In this document: positions 22,032 to 33,156 of the stretch, piece by piece
Position numbering within the stretch: the stretch's first letter is position 1
Layout of the letters: every line of letters begins with the position of its first letter
Notes under the pieces: model-generated
Told to the model about the DNA's origin: nothing
What the model saw: the letters and a program-made list of their open reading frames with translations, nothing else
The model's database searches: none
From: Locusta migratoria
Taxonomy: Eukaryota; Arthropoda; Insecta; Orthoptera; Acrididae
Length of the DNA stretch: 64,000 nt
NCBI GenBank assembly: GCA_026315105.1
Contig: CM048750.1
Coordinates: forward strand, 108,221,297 to 108,285,296
Direction: 5' to 3'
Made by a program: the position numbers and the translations under genes

Positions 22032-22674
22032 AGGCCTGTCAAATATACAGTCAAGGGAATTGCTTGTTGAGAATTCTACAGATTATGTAAAAAGTTAACT
22101 CAAATTTGAGGCGGTGACTCAAATGAAAACAATTCTTCGAAACAGTTGGTAATAAATAACATCAGATCTAATAACCAATTTTTCGCATAGATATATGCGA
22201 AGATGGAATCATTTATATCATTTATAGAGTTGGTGTCAAAAACACCTGTCACATTTCTGAAGTTATTTTCTTTTATTTAGTCTCTCTTCGAAATTCATTA
22301 AATAATCTAACATTGAGTAATTACTTGTTCGGGTGTTGAAATGTAATCCACGATATTGTATCCATGAAACCTTTCGATGCGGCCGAAACAAAACATTCGT
22401 GGTCTATATACAGCACGATGAGTTAAACAAATTTCCGCTGAGACGGAAAATCTTCTTAGGAATAGGTTTGTGTTGTTATTCCACCAGTTGGAGGTTTCAC
22501 GCACACGCAATAGTAACCGATATGAGAAGTTTTTAATGGCACATTTTTTTTAATTAAAATCGTTGTAACGAGATCATTGTGCAGACGGTTCGCAATGAAG
22601 TCCAGCCTCACGTTGACTTGTATAAATTCTGCCGAACACACAGGAAACGGGCTTTCGAAGCGCAAGCTAGGTAG
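22028..22674. other. No recognised feature
   Basis: AT-rich. The overlapping frames at 22307-22665 lie on both strands and have no motif. Confidence 0.4.
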
Positions 22675-22676
22675 GA

Positions 22677-22865
22677 GAGTGGTAACATATTGGACTTGAG
22701 TTCGGGAGAACTGTGTTCAGATCAACCTTCGGTCATCTGAAATTAGTCCAGGTAAATGTTAGGATGGTCCCCTTTCAATGGGCAGATCCGATTTCCATCC
22801 CCATCCTTACTCAAAGAATCTAGGCGTGAACTCCTCTAGTGACGTCGGGAAATGTTGTAGTCAAT
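22677..22865 (+). mobile_element. SINE-G copy 2, degraded
   Basis: It keeps GGACTTGAGTTCGGGAG (tRNA-like region), TTAGTCCAGGTAAATGTTAG, GATGGTCCCCTTTCAATGGG and CCATCCCCATCCTTACTC. These match in order the complement of 9597-9849. The box A region and 3' end are eroded. Confidence 0.65.
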
Positions 22866-23329
22866 TTCTCTATAACTCAAGTGTCATGTTGTTGCTGGTT
22901 GGCATGAATCCCCCCTTTTTGTTTCACAAGACTCAATGCGATTGATTTTAGTGAATTGTGGTGAGAATTGTTAGTTCTTAAATATCGATACGCGTACTTT
23001 TGTTTATTATACATTGAATAAAGAAGCTATCATCTCGACTTCTACTCAATTAACTGCAGAATTCCATTCGTATGATCTCGATTACAAATGCCATGTAGGG
23101 ATCGATGCCGTTCACCAGAACGAAGAATTGCTACTGAGTAGCTCAGCCGTGAAGCCATACTAGATAAAATCATTTGTAATTATTTTAAGCAACTTTTGGG
23201 ACTGCAATTAGACAAAATTAAAAAAAGTACCTTACTAGTGAGGAGTCATCAATTTAACTGAGGAATGTGGACAGACACAATTTGCAGAGTTCATGGTCTA
23301 AATGTGACCCATGAAGAAACTCACGACTG

Positions 23330-23553
23330 CTGGTGACCCAGTGGCGGATTAAGGCTGTCGGTGGCCCGGGGCGGCGGCAAAACAAAATGAGTTAATTTTG
23401 AGATTTGGCGACCCCCATGTAGAGAGACACGGGGCAGTCTAAACATAATAGCTTTCTAGATTTGTGGACTCAGAACGAAAAGGGCGCTTTCGAGGCATTT
23501 GGAGCATTTGGAGACCCGGGGCGGTCCCGTCCGACTACCACCCCCCCTACCTT
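23330..23553. repeat. Possible old repeat
   Basis: GTGGCGGATTAAGGCTGTCG and GGCCCGGGGCGGCGGC resemble an opening I have seen in dispersed insect repeats. The element type is unknown. 22866-23329 shows nothing recognisable. Confidence 0.25.
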
Positions 23554-23554
23554 A

Positions 23555-23753
23555 AAATGTTCAAATGTTTGTAAATCTATCGGACCAAACTGCGTGGTCA
23601 TCGGTCCGTAGCTTACAAACTACTTAAACCTAGGTAAACTAACCTAAGGACAACTCACACACCCATTCCCCAGGGAGGACTAGAACCTCCACAGCGAGCA
23701 ACCGCGCGCTCCGCAGCGAGACGCTTTAGATCACTCGGCAACTCCACCGCGGC
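23555..23753 (-). mobile_element. SINE-L copy 7, subfamily 2
   Basis: The body reads GTTCAAATGTTTGTAAATCT...CTACTTAAACCTAGG and the head is GCAGCGAGACGCTTTAGATC...CACCGCGGCC, a variant of the leucine-like head. Flanks CCCCCTACCTTA and CCCCCCACCTTA support a 12-bp duplication with one mismatch. Confidence 0.85.
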
Positions 23754-23956
23754 CCCCCACCTTAGTCCACCTCATGGCTGTGCCTTCTGTCATCGCCGCA
23801 GTTATTGTTAGATTTGTCGTACGGCGGGTATCTAGCAGGCAGCACCGACAGCGCACAGAGTAACAACGAACTATTTTCATTTAGTTGTCTGCTCTGTAGT
23901 TTTAATTTTTACGTTCGTCCATGTTTTTCTATTTGGTAAGCCCACGCTCGCATCCC

Positions 23957-23969
23957 CCCCCCCCCCCCC
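23957..23969. repeat. Poly-C tract
   Basis: A run of 13 C followed by A. Confidence 0.9.
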
Positions 23970-24149
23970 AAATATTGCAGTCTGACAGATATGTATTACG
24001 CCTTTCTTTCTGCGTCAGTCGTTTGTTTTGTTTTCGTACGAGTATTAGCAGCAGCGGCAGCAGCAGCAGTTTATTCAGATTCACAGCAGACCGCGCTTTC
24101 ATCCTCTGATTCGAAGTGACATAGAGTAATTATTTTTTTTCTGTGCCTT

Positions 24150-24360
24150 TCAAATGTTGAAATGTTTGAAATGTTTGTAGAGCTTGTGGGACTTAACTAC
24201 GGGGTCATCAGTCCCTAAACTTACAAACTACTTATGAACTACTTAATCCTAAGGACGGAACAATTATCCATGCTCGAGGGGAGGATTCGAACCCCAGACC
24301 GTAGTGGCCGTGGAGACCATGTCTGGAGCGCCTAAGTCCCCTCGGCCACCGCGGCCAGCT
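24150..24360 (-). mobile_element. SINE-L copy 8
   Basis: Full body and head; the end has an extra AAATGTTTG repetition. It lies in what may be the 5' untranslated part of the LINE that follows on the plus strand. Confidence 0.88.
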
Positions 24361-24780
24361 TTCTTGGCCTTTTTCTTTCGGTTTATAAACTTATTAAGTG
24401 CTCGCTTGCATATTAGACTCAAATTGGCGTGTAAGGAATAGTTTAATCTTCCTTTCAGTGCAGTTCAGAGCACACTACTACTTGTAAGTGTAACCGGCTT
24501 CTTAGTCACAACGACTTGATTATTCTTTGAGATTCTTGCTCGAGTTTATTCGTGTGAATGGCGTCAGACCTATTTTTCCTTTCTTTCTGTTTTTATTTTA
24601 TTTTTTTTTTTTTTTTATGGATTTGTACCAGCTGTAGTCGCATTTATTAACCCTAGTTACCTTCTGTCTAGGTTACATCGCGTCTGTCTAGTCGTTAGTT
24701 TTTCTGTGTATTGTAGTCGTGAATAGGGACCGTGACTGCTGTGTGCGTACGCAGACTGAGCTGACTGAAGCTAACTGCAG

Positions 24781-25035
24781 GTGGCGGCTCACGTTGGTAC
24801 TAATGATGTGTGCCGCTTTCCATCGAAAAAGATTCTCTCCGATTTTGTGCGCCTATATGATGTGGTAAAGAGACCCATTATTGCTTGCAGGATGAAGGCA
24901 GACTTCACCATCTACAATATAGTTGACAGGATCGGTACAGAGACGAGTGGAGGCTCTGAATCAGAGCCTCTGACTGTTCTGCGACCATATGGGCTGCAGA
25001 TTTCTCGACGAGTCATCGAGGGTTCCGCTGAATAG
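24781..25035 (+). pseudogene. LINE ORF1-like fragment
   Basis: An 84-residue open segment starting AAHVGTNDVCRF. VGTND is the signature block of the SGNH/GDSL esterase-like domain found in ORF1 of some LINEs. No further catalytic block can be placed with confidence before the stop at 25035. The true start is upstream and lost. Confidence 0.45.
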
Positions 25036-25419
25036 GTCAGGACTCCACTACAAGCAGGAAGCGGCTACACTAGTAGCTGGAGCTGTGTGACGTAGGCTGG
25101 CCGCCTTTTCAGTTTTGAGGGCCCCGGGAAAACACAGAAAGAGTTTCAAACACTATGGGCCAGAGCAAAAATAGGGCGAGCACAGATCTAAAAACTATGT
25201 GTCTTGCACTTGTAAATTGTCGTAGCTGTGTGGGGAAAGTACTAAAGCTCCACCTGCTCATAGGAAGTACTCAGTCTGAAATCATCAGCCGGTGATGGGT
25301 TCAGCTGAAATTTTTACAAACGGTGTTAAGAAAGGATAGAATAAAATACGAGTCGATTTATCTGTAGCGAAAGAGAAGTAGATTGTTCGTGTGATTTATA
25401 CCTGACAATAAATTAATAA

Positions 25420-25647
25420 ATGATTCCATTTACCGAAATTGTACTGAACGCGTTTTCGGAAAATTATTTCGAGCAATTAGTTCATGAACCCACTAGAATG
25501 GTAAATGGTTGTGAAAACATTCTTTATCTCTTAGCAACAAATAATCCTGAGCTAATAAATAGCGCCAATAAAGGAACTGGGATTTGTGAACACAGAATTG
25601 TCGTAGCGAGGCTTAATATTGGACATCCCAAATCAATAAAAAACTAA
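25420..25647 (+). pseudogene. LINE endonuclease C-terminal fragment
   Basis: The 75-residue segment has VHEPTRMVNGCENILYLLAT followed by NNPELI and EHRIVVARL. This corresponds to the PTR...NILDLxxTN...SDHxxV end of the endonuclease/exonuclease/phosphatase domain of LINE ORF2. The SDH block reads CEH here, so the catalytic aspartate is lost. Confidence 0.7.
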
Positions 25648-25747
25648 AAGAAAAGTATATTTATTCAAAGAAGTAGGTAAAAATTCGATTAACACTAGAT
25701 CATATGTTGCTTACATTCAAAGTAATAATATCGACAAAAATTAACAG

Positions 25748-26390
25748 TTGTATACCAAACAAGCCGTTCAGAAAACAGGTTCCATCACCCTTGAAAAGCA
25801 AAGAAAAAGTCATGCCAAATTTAAGCGGACACAAAATCCCCACGACTCTCAAGCTTTTACAGAGACTAGAAATTTAGCTCCAACTTCCCTGCGAGAAGTA
25901 TACAACAGTTACCAAAAGCAAACCCTGTCGCGTAATTTGGTAGACAATCCTAGCAGCAAAACACAATCAATACCTTCACTACCAGGTAATAGTGGTGATG
26001 CTATCGATGACAGTTCTGCTAAAGCAGAATGTCTTAACACATCTCTCCGAAATCTCTTCTTCAAAGAAGGCGAATAAATACACCAGAATTTGTATCAATA
26101 ACAGCTCCTAATATGCGTAATTTAGAAGTAGATAGACCTAGACTATTAAAGCAACTGAAATTACTTAACAAAAGCAAGTCTCCCGGTTCCGGACTGTACA
26201 CCAGTTAGGTTCCCTTCAGATTATGCTCATGCAATAGCCCCATACCTGTCATAGAATACCGCATGCTCAGCGAAAGATCCGTACCCAAAGACTGAAAAGT
26301 TACTCCAATATCGAAGAAAGACAATAGGAGTGACCCGAAGAATTATTAACCTATATCATTCACTTCAATTTGCAGCAGGATTTTAGGACA
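25748..26390 (+). pseudogene. LINE linker and RT N-terminal fragment
   Basis: 109 open codons (25748-26077) followed in another frame by QLKLLNKSKSPGSG, the KSPGxDG entrance block of LINE RTs. A degraded stretch follows, ending in a PISFTSICSRILGH block (PIS...C..LE). Stops and frame changes are present. Confidence 0.65.
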
Positions 26391-26394
26391 TATA

Positions 26395-27718
26395 CCGGTG
26401 ATCAAAAATTATAAATTTGAAAGCTTAATAAATCACGGAATAGTGTAGATAGAGAGATAAAAATTGACACACATGCTTGGAGTGACATGGGGTTTATTAG
26501 AACCAAACAAAATGTCCGACAAATGGCTGTGGACAGCGAAACGTCAGTGACTGCGCATGAAAATCGTGTATAAAAGAAGCTGTAATGAGAGAGAGGATCA
26601 GATGCACCAGCAGTCGCAGCACGTTGACGTTACCTGAAAAGGCGCTTTAAATGAAGCTGCATTATCAGAATGGGGAATGTGCTAGTTCAGCGTTACGATC
26701 CTATCGCCATAGGAAGGGGATTCGAACGGGTAAAGGTCCGTTGACAAATGCAGTTGTGGCGAGAATGATTTCGAAGTTCGAAGCCACGGGTTGTTTAGAC
26801 GATAGACCCCGTAGTGGCCGACCGAGCACAAGGCGTAATGTTGCTGAGACAGTTCAGGAAGAAATAAACACTGTGGCGGGTTAAAAAGATGGCGGAAAAT
26901 GACGATGGCTTCAGTAACGTGTTATGGACTGGTGAGACCCATTTCACTCTCCGAGGGTCTTTTAACGCCCACAACTGCAGAATTTGGACTGCCGAAAATC
27001 CTAGAACTGTCGGGAAAACTCCATTTCACGTCGATAAAGTCACGGTATGAGTTGGATTTACCACATCTACAGTTATCGCGACTTTTTTTTCTTCGAGGAA
27101 CTGGGTGATTCTGGTTTTGTAACTGCTACCGTCACGGGCGACAGTTACGCCGATGTGTTACAGAATCGCATCATCTCACCTGCTGGATTTTTATGCAGGA
27201 TGGCGCTCCACCCCATATTGCTAGACGCGTGAAAGATCTCTTGCGCACGTCGTGTGCTCAGCCGCCACTAACGTCATGCTTGGGCTCCCAGGTCCCCAGA
27301 CCTCAGTCGGTGCGATTATTGGCTTTGGTGTTACCTGAAGTTGCAAGTGAATCGTGATCGACGGACATCTCTAGGGATTCTGAAAGACAAAATCCGACGC
27401 CAGTGCCTCACCATAACTCCGGACATGCTTTACAGTGCTTTTCACAACATTATTCCTGGACTACAGCTATTGTTGAGGAATGATGGTGAACATATTAATC
27501 ATTTCCTGTAAAGAACAACTTCTTTTCTTTGTCTTAATTTGTTATGCTAATTATTGCTTTTCTGATCAGATGAAGCGCCATCTGTCGGATATTTTTTGAA
27601 CTTTCTTTTTGTTCTAATAAAACCCGTTCAAAGCATGTGTGTCAATTTTACGTCTCTGTCTACATTATTCCGAAATTTATTTAGCTTTCAAATTTATACT
27701 GACGTTTCGATCACCCGG
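26395..27718 (+). mobile_element. Tc1/mariner-superfamily transposon inserted in LINE
   Basis: A 1324-bp element flanked by TA (26393-26394 and 27719-27720). Its roughly 115-bp terminal inverted repeats begin CCGGTGATC on the left and the inverse of GATCACCCGG on the right. They share TATAAATTTGAAAGC, GAATARTGTAGA and AATTGACACACATGCTT. It carries the transposase relic described next. Removing it and one TA rejoins the LINE RT reading ICSRILGH ... HGFRK. Confidence 0.88.
26651..27510 (+). pseudogene. Transposase relic, internally deleted
   Basis: Open segment 26651-26884 begins MKLHYQNGECASSALRSYRH, a helix-turn-helix of the kind in mariner-superfamily transposases, and continues to DDRPRSGRPS, the typical GRPS linker. 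The second HTH and linker that should follow are missing. The text resumes with LWTDETHFTL (first aspartate) near 26923, later FMQDGAPPHIARRVKDLL (second aspartate) near 27195, then a degraded C-terminus. Several frame changes (26899, 27047, 27193) mean it is dead. A DDE enzyme of this kind would act in the nucleus by cut-and-paste at TA. Confidence 0.8.
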
Positions 27719-27739
27719 TACTTCTATATTGACCCATAT

Positions 27740-27832
27740 TAACACGGATTCAGGAAGTGTCATTGTGAAACCCAGCTATTTACTCACATGATGTAATGAG
27801 AGTTATCGACTAGGTATGTCAAATAAATTCCT

Positions 27833-27893
<61 letters not shown>

Positions 27894-28178
27894 CTTTGTA
27901 ACTCACAAGCGTCTTCTTATCGAATTGTCTGCTTATGGAATATCACCACAGTTGTGCAATTAGATTCGTGATTTCCCGTCAGACCCGTCAGAAAGGGCAC
28001 AGTACGTTGTAATTGACGGCAAATTATCGAATAGAACAGAAGTGAAATCTAGCGTTCACCGTGGATATGTTTCAGGGTCCCTATTATTCATTATTTTTAT
28101 AAACGATATAGGAAACATTCTGAACAGCTCTCTTGGATTGTTAACGCATGATACTGTCATTTATCGATTAGTAGAGCC
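27740..28178 (+). pseudogene. LINE RT central fragment
   Basis: Right of the transposon the RT resumes with HGFRKCHCETQLFTHMM. After the poly-T interruption it continues VVIDGKLSNRTEVKSSVHRG, SGSLLFIIFINDIGN and LLTHDTVIYRL. The last block corresponds to the catalytic FADDxxxY motif, with both aspartate positions altered (THDT). Confidence 0.8.
27833..27889. repeat. Poly-T tract
   Basis: An uninterrupted T run of about 57 nt within the RT pseudogene. It is probably a simple expansion, or the tail of a minus-strand insertion that has been lost. Confidence 0.9.
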
Positions 28179-28189
28179 ACCCCATTAGC

Positions 28190-28690
28190 CACAAACATTT
28201 CAGAGATGGAGTGTCGTGCGTGCCTCCACGATACAAATAGCCGTACCGTATGTGCAATCGCAGCAAAAGGGTATCTGTGGAAAGACCAAACAAACGTGTG
28301 GTTCCTGAAGAGGAGCAGCAGCCTTTTCAGTAGTTGTAAGGGCAGGAGTCTGGATGATTGATCTGACCTTGTAACGTCAGATAATGTGGCCTTGACATTA
28401 ATTTACTGCGAACGGCTGAAATCAAGGGGGACCTACAGCCGTTACTTTTCCCGACGACATGCAGCTCTACTGTATGAATATATGATGATGGCATCCTTAA
28501 GGGAAAAATATTCCGGAGGTGGAATGGTCCCGCATTCTTATCATCGGGAGGTGTTTACGCAGGAGGATCTCTTTATCAGGAAAGACAACAGTGGAATTCT
28601 ACGGACTGGAGCGTGAAATGTTGATCCCTTAATCCAGTTGGTACGGCGACTGCTCATCGTCTCAGCATCAACGTGAGACATGTCCGTCTG
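28190..28690 (+). mobile_element. 5' part of a second LINE
   Basis: Sequence from CAGAGATGGAGTGTCGTGC through ACAAACGTGTGGTTCCTGAA, then a 76-codon frame (28386-28616) with YCERLKSRGTYSRYFSRRHA and ending GILRTGA. That ending matches the start of a LINE endonuclease (RIGAWNV...), where the next residue is a stop. I recognise this as the 5' leader and ORF2 start of a common orthopteran endonuclease/RT LINE, likely the same type as the fragment at 1-850. It is truncated near 28690. Confidence 0.7.
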
Positions 28691-29038
28691 AGAATGATCT
28701 TAGCAGAAGATCTAAACCTTTCACCTTATTATAAAAGAAAAAATGCAGTGCCTAAAATTCTTGACAAACCTCATTTTAAGGGATTTCATGTAGGCACAGC
28801 TCTGAAAGGGTTCTGGTAAGCACAAATATCGTATTAAATTTCGATTGACAATTCCGCCATAGCCGTGCACCAGCTGGAAAATGGAAATAAAATGGTATGT
28901 GAGAAGACGAAAGCTTTGGATATAGCGTCATCATATAAGGATTTCATAATAAAGGAGGCATTTGATATTAGAATAAGCGTCAAGAAAATTATCACAGCCA
29001 GGATCATACATTTAGCAATGAATGGGGGCGAGCTACTG
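28691..29038. other. No recognised feature
   Basis: The 82-codon frame from 28865 runs into the following GT microsatellite and has no motif. Confidence 0.4.

Positions 29039-29084
<46 letters not shown>
29039..29084. repeat. (GT)n microsatellite
   Basis: About 22 GT units. Confidence 0.95.
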
Positions 29085-29086
<2 letters not shown>

Positions 29087-30026
29087 ATGTCTGTGTTTCA
29101 CATCTCCTCCTAAGCAACTGGTGAAAACCAAACTTGGTTCACACACTCCTTACTATCAAATAACCATCCGTGAAGGGCTGACACACCTACGACTCATAGC
29201 ACAAAAGATAAATCGCCATGCACAATGAAATAAAATTGAGAAATTATCATATTATATGTCGATATTTCACGTTTCCTATTAAACTGAGGTACTATTTTCA
29301 ACAAAACTTTGTAAAAACATTCTTTAACATCAGTAAACAATCACTATTGCACTTGAAACCATATATAACACAACAGTACAGGAGATATCATGTCATAATT
29401 ATGAAATTAGACCTATCATAAACGTCTGAGTAAGGAGATTTTATTGATCCACTATTTTGTGTATGATAGCACTCACTGACTTGTAATAAACTTTACATAC
29501 AGTTTTAAACTATTACCAAACATTTTCTCACTGACAACTCCAGAAAATAACGATAAAAGGAAAGAAGTTTATCGTTGCAGTATAATCATTAAAATACACA
29601 ATGATGTACAATATATACCAACAAAATGCTGTATTGTATTACACTCGATATTATTCATTGTCACCTAGCTTGAGGTTCAAATGTGTTCAGCATCGACTGT
29701 GACTATTATGTATTCACTTTCTCTCATGTTTGCGCTTTATCCCTTATTCACTGGTAGTTTTATGATTTGAAATTTTTTTTTTCACCTGATGACTCGATAT
29801 CTCACTCTTTTCGCCTCATTTGCCTGAAGTGAATGAAGCCGTGTCAACTATGTCTAGTAAAATCCGTCTGTCTCTTATTCTATGAGGCGGAATTTGTGAA
29901 AAGCGGAGGATTTTTTCTATTTTATTGTGGCTGACGTTCCGGGCACAGGATATTTTCTTGAAGAAAATGTACCTTTTTTATTTTGAAACCAGTTACTATG
30001 TGTAAATATGGAAATACTAGCAAGGG
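29085..30026. other. No recognised feature
   Basis: AT-rich sequence without tRNA-like boxes or coding blocks. Confidence 0.4.
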
Positions 30027-30041
30027 TTGACTCCCAGTTGC

Positions 30042-30155
30042 CGGCCGCGGTGGCCGAGGGGACTGAGGCGCTCCAGTCACGGTCTGCACGGCCACTACGG
30101 TCGGCGGTTCGAATCCCCCCTCGGGCATGGATATAAGTCCCATAAGTTCTACATT
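30042..30155 (+). mobile_element. SINE-L copy 9, internally deleted
   Basis: The head is intact (box A, box B GGTTCGAATCC), then ATGGATAT joins directly to AAGTCCCATAAGTTCTACAT. About 95 bp of body is missing while both ends remain. Flanks TTGACTCCCAGTTGC (30027-30041) and TTGACTTCCAGTTGC (30156-30170) form a 15-bp duplication with one mismatch. Confidence 0.9.
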
Positions 30156-30259
30156 TTGACTTCCAGTTGCATCGTGCTACTGTAGGGGACCTTCCTCTTT
30201 AGACATCCGCTGTTCGACCTGCATATCGTGTTCTGACATAGGCTAGCTCATAATTCAGC

Positions 30260-30560
30260 GTAATGCGTGCGCGTGTGGCTAGCACACGCAGCGTTAATTG
30301 GGTCGGTTATGAGCCTCACTTATGTACGACAATTAGCTGCGGTGCGCTGCCGTTCTCCAAATGAAACTCATTTCGGAACGCTTCATTTTATAATCTAGCG
30401 GGCAATACGTTAAACCTGGGCCACGCATCAAGGCAATTAGGCACATCCGTTGCGTTTCCATATGGCGGTGGCGTGTTAATATGGAGTCGGTCACTTTGTT
30501 GTTTTTTTTTCCCTTGCTGTTTGTAAGCGGCCAATTAGCTACGATAAATTATACACACGT
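30260..30560. promoter_or_regulatory. Cluster of homeodomain-type sites
   Basis: Within about 260 bp there are three CAATTAG sites (30330-30336, 30434-30440, 30532-30538), one TTAATTG (30294-30300), a TAAATTA near 30545 and a CCATATGG at 30459-30466. The sequence shows no repeat features and a balanced composition. It could be an enhancer of a developmental gene outside the window. This is inference from motif density only. Confidence 0.3.
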
Positions 30561-30689
30561 TTCAACCTGAATCAGTAACTCCTGCCATGTTTTCGCTAGC
30601 AGGGAAAAGAGCGCTTCATCTTCCACCTACGAGCCACAAATTTTGATGTTGTAGCTTCTCTCGTTTTACGAAAGAACGATAAAAGTTAA

Positions 30690-31450
30690 CTTTCGTGAAG
30701 CACCAACTAACATTGTTCCCTAACAGGTCATTCACCTGCAGATCTTCTGTCCCAGTTCCTCAGCAGGTGTTTCGTTGCCAAGTATACGATTCATTTAAAG
30801 ATTGGTTCAGAAATGGAGATTTGGATGAAGAATACGAGGGATGGGGCTTACATAGTGGTAACATTGCTGTGGAGACACTATGCAATGGAATCTACTATTG
30901 TCGCTGATAGAAAATGTTGGTGACGTACCTACCTAGGAACAAATGGACTCTCCCGTCCCACGTCACCGACGAGCGCACAATCGAGGGAAATACAGTCACT
31001 TGTGAGCGAGTGGTCTTACATAACGGTGACCCCATGTTTTCGAAACAGGAATAACGGAGTGGGATCAATATTTAATGTGCCAGAGGTCGTACAGCACGAC
31101 AGTGTCATCAACGTTTTCAAGAGCCGTGCGAGGAATCGGCATTGCCGTACAGAACAGTGGCACGTCAATGAGCGGGCTCATACAGCGCAAGCTGTGGCTG
31201 TTCTGTTCGGTCGTTGGGACTTATAAGTACTGTACCATCCACCATACTCCCCGGGCATAAGTCCTTGCAACTTTTATGTGATTCAGAAGGTGATGGAACC
31301 CTGGCATTCGCTTCAGATTTCAGAGATTCACAATATCAACAGCACAGGCTCTGCTAACGGTATACTACGTCTTCCACATCGCTGACAACGGTTTGTAAAC
31401 AACGCTGCTGACTACTGTGAAGGACAGTATCAGATACAACGCCACTATTT
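30690..31450 (+). pseudogene. Mariner-type transposase relic
   Basis: Plus-strand pieces are DSFKDWFRNGDLDEEYEG (end of a mariner HTH, compare WFxRFRxGDxDLEDxxRSGR), later ERAHTAQAVAVLFGRWDL (second catalytic region, where DNARxHTA has become VNERAHTA), then HHTP/YSP and FYVIQKVMEPWHS, the HPPYSPxxxPCDFxLFPKxKEPL block. Frame changes and the lost aspartate show a dead copy. No terminal repeats were identified. Confidence 0.55.
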
Positions 31451-31822
31451 AAGTTTTACCCCCTCGTATATTCAGCGTAAGACACATATATGAGAGAGCT
31501 CTGCCACAAGTTTCTATTAACTGGACGATAGAACTGCTGTAGGACAAGTTGGTATTAAAATGATTTACACATTCAGGTCAGCCCTCAGACTGAGCTTATA
31601 GATGAAATGGAACTAGTCGTGGTTTACGTTACCGATCACAGAAGCAGGTGTCGGACCAAGGTAACTCTCACGCTACATACCGTTTCGCACCACCGGAATC
31701 GGGTGGTGCATATGCAGCAATTGCAAAGCGATTCTCGATACAACATGTCCATCGCTGCTAGCTAAGACAGGCTGCTCCCAAGGTAATGGGAAGCACGTGC
31801 TACTCAGCGACGAAAACCGAAA
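31451..31822. other. No recognised feature
   Basis: No coding block or repeat end seen. Confidence 0.4.
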
Positions 31823-31829
31823 AAAAAAA

Positions 31830-32005
31830 AAGTTCAAATGTTTGTAAATCTGTCAAACTTAACTTAGTCCGTAGCTTACAAACTACTTAAACTAAGGTAA
31901 ACTAACCTAAGGACAGCACAAACATCCTTGCCCCGGTGGGGGGGGGGGGGTTCGAACCCCCGACGGTGAACGGCCGCACGGAGAGCTGCTCTCCTGGTTA
32001 CTCAA
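31830..32005 (-). mobile_element. SINE-L copy 10, subfamily 2, 5' part eroded
   Basis: Tail AAGTTCAAATGTTTGTAAAT and body CTTACAAACTACTTAAACTA are clear. Box B follows a run of 13 G (31935-31951). The head beyond GGTGAACGGCCGCACG is diverged. Confidence 0.75.
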
Positions 32006-32650
32006 AGACACGGACTACGGACTCCTGTTCCCTTCAGTAGTATGGAGCATGCGCCATACTGTGACATTGTAGGCTTGGAGTCTTCTAAATATGCACAGGC
32101 GAGCGAGCGCTCTAGAAGAACTTAGCACGTACTGCGCAAAAACTGTAGCGTTAGACACCGGAAGTGATAAGCGCGTCAAGGCTGTTGACAACACTACCTT
32201 TGCATCAGGCGATGTTACAAAGAGTAATATGGTGAAGACTAAAGGTATTGGATCTCAGGCAATACTTGATGGTCCCTCAGCTATTGTTTGTGGCTACTTT
32301 GAATTTAAGTATAGAATAGAATGACACTGCTAAAGTTGGTTGTGGATGCTTGACTGTAACAGTCGTGTGTGTTGATACTTTGAGTGGATTTGGAGGTCTT
32401 GAAAGTTTTAACGGTCGTGATATAATTACATATAGGACATTTACTGTTGGTGAAGTTCATAATAAAGTTATTGGGAAGTGTTACTATTATTGTACTACGC
32501 CTTTTATTGTAGATGTACATGAGAGTGCATAATGTTGGTTCGAGTAGCATTTTCGAAATCATATGTAAAAATTTCGTGATCAATTTATAGTTTAGCAGGA
32601 ACAATTTTTTTCGCCTTTGCGCAATGTTATAACTCTTAACAAGGACTTTA
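32006..32650. other. No recognised feature
   Basis: Frames at 32091-32324 and 32350-32532 lack recognisable motifs. Confidence 0.35.
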
Positions 32651-32652
32651 TC

Positions 32653-32854
32653 GCCGGTCGCGGTGGCCGAGGGGTCTGAGGCGCTCCAGTCACGGTCTGG
32701 ACGGGTACTACGGTCGGGGGGTTCGAATCCCCCCTCGGGCATAGATATTTGTGCCGTTCTTAGTATTAGCTAGTTCATAAGTAGTTTGTAAATTTAGGGA
32801 CTGATGACCCCGTAGTTACGTCCCATAAGCTATACAAACATTTGAACATTTTTG
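32653..32854 (+). mobile_element. SINE-L copy 11
   Basis: Full length from GCCGGTCGCGGTGGCCGAGG to ACATTTGAACATTTTT. No convincing target duplication, which suggests an older insertion or altered flanks. Confidence 0.9.
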
Positions 32855-32864
32855 AGATCAAAAC

Positions 32865-32867
<3 letters not shown>

Positions 32868-32923
<56 letters not shown>
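32868..32923. repeat. (TA)n microsatellite
   Basis: A TA run adjacent to the 3' end of SINE-L copy 11. Confidence 0.95.
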
Positions 32924-32924
<1 letters not shown>

Positions 32925-33156
32925 TATAACGAAAACTGAAATTTTTCTCTGTCGCTAGACGTCATTAAATAAGGAACTTTAACTGGTTCCCGTGTTGGGC
33001 GTTTCGTAGAATGGTAGATTAATCATGTCGTGAATAATTGTAGGGGACAACCTTTGCACGGTGTTTAAGCTCTTAACGTTATCAAAACGTAGATATATGG
33101 CATAATGAAAACTGAAATTATTCTCTGTAGCTAGACGTCGGTAACTACGGAATAGT
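32917..33156. repeat. Direct repeat, 176-bp spacing
   Basis: ATATGGTATAACGAAAACTG near 32920 recurs as ATATGGCATAATGAAAACTG near 33096. Both continue into TCTCTGTnGCTAGACGTC. This is two diverged units of a local tandem repeat. Confidence 0.65.

Larger units (their letters stand above)
24770..28178 (+). mobile_element. Decayed LINE, split by a DNA transposon
   Basis: A single plus-strand LINE can be followed in order: an ORF1-like piece, the C-terminal end of an AP-type endonuclease, a linker, the first RT blocks, then a break at 26395-27718 where a DNA transposon sits. The RT resumes with HGFRK and ends at the catalytic block. The 5' limit may be as far upstream as about 23800, beyond SINE-L copy 8. 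The 3' half is missing. A T run of 57 nt at 27833-27889 interrupts the RT again. Order and spacing fit a Jockey/CR1-like element; the clade is inferred. Confidence 0.7.

Noticed and set aside
24781..25035. Host gene encoding a small protein starting MAAHVGTND
   Set aside because: The ATG-like start is not in context, and the peptide and its neighbours fit a LINE in order and strand.
29800..29850. CTGATGACTCGATATC as a hammerhead core
   Set aside because: CTGATGA is present but no GAAA or pairing follows.
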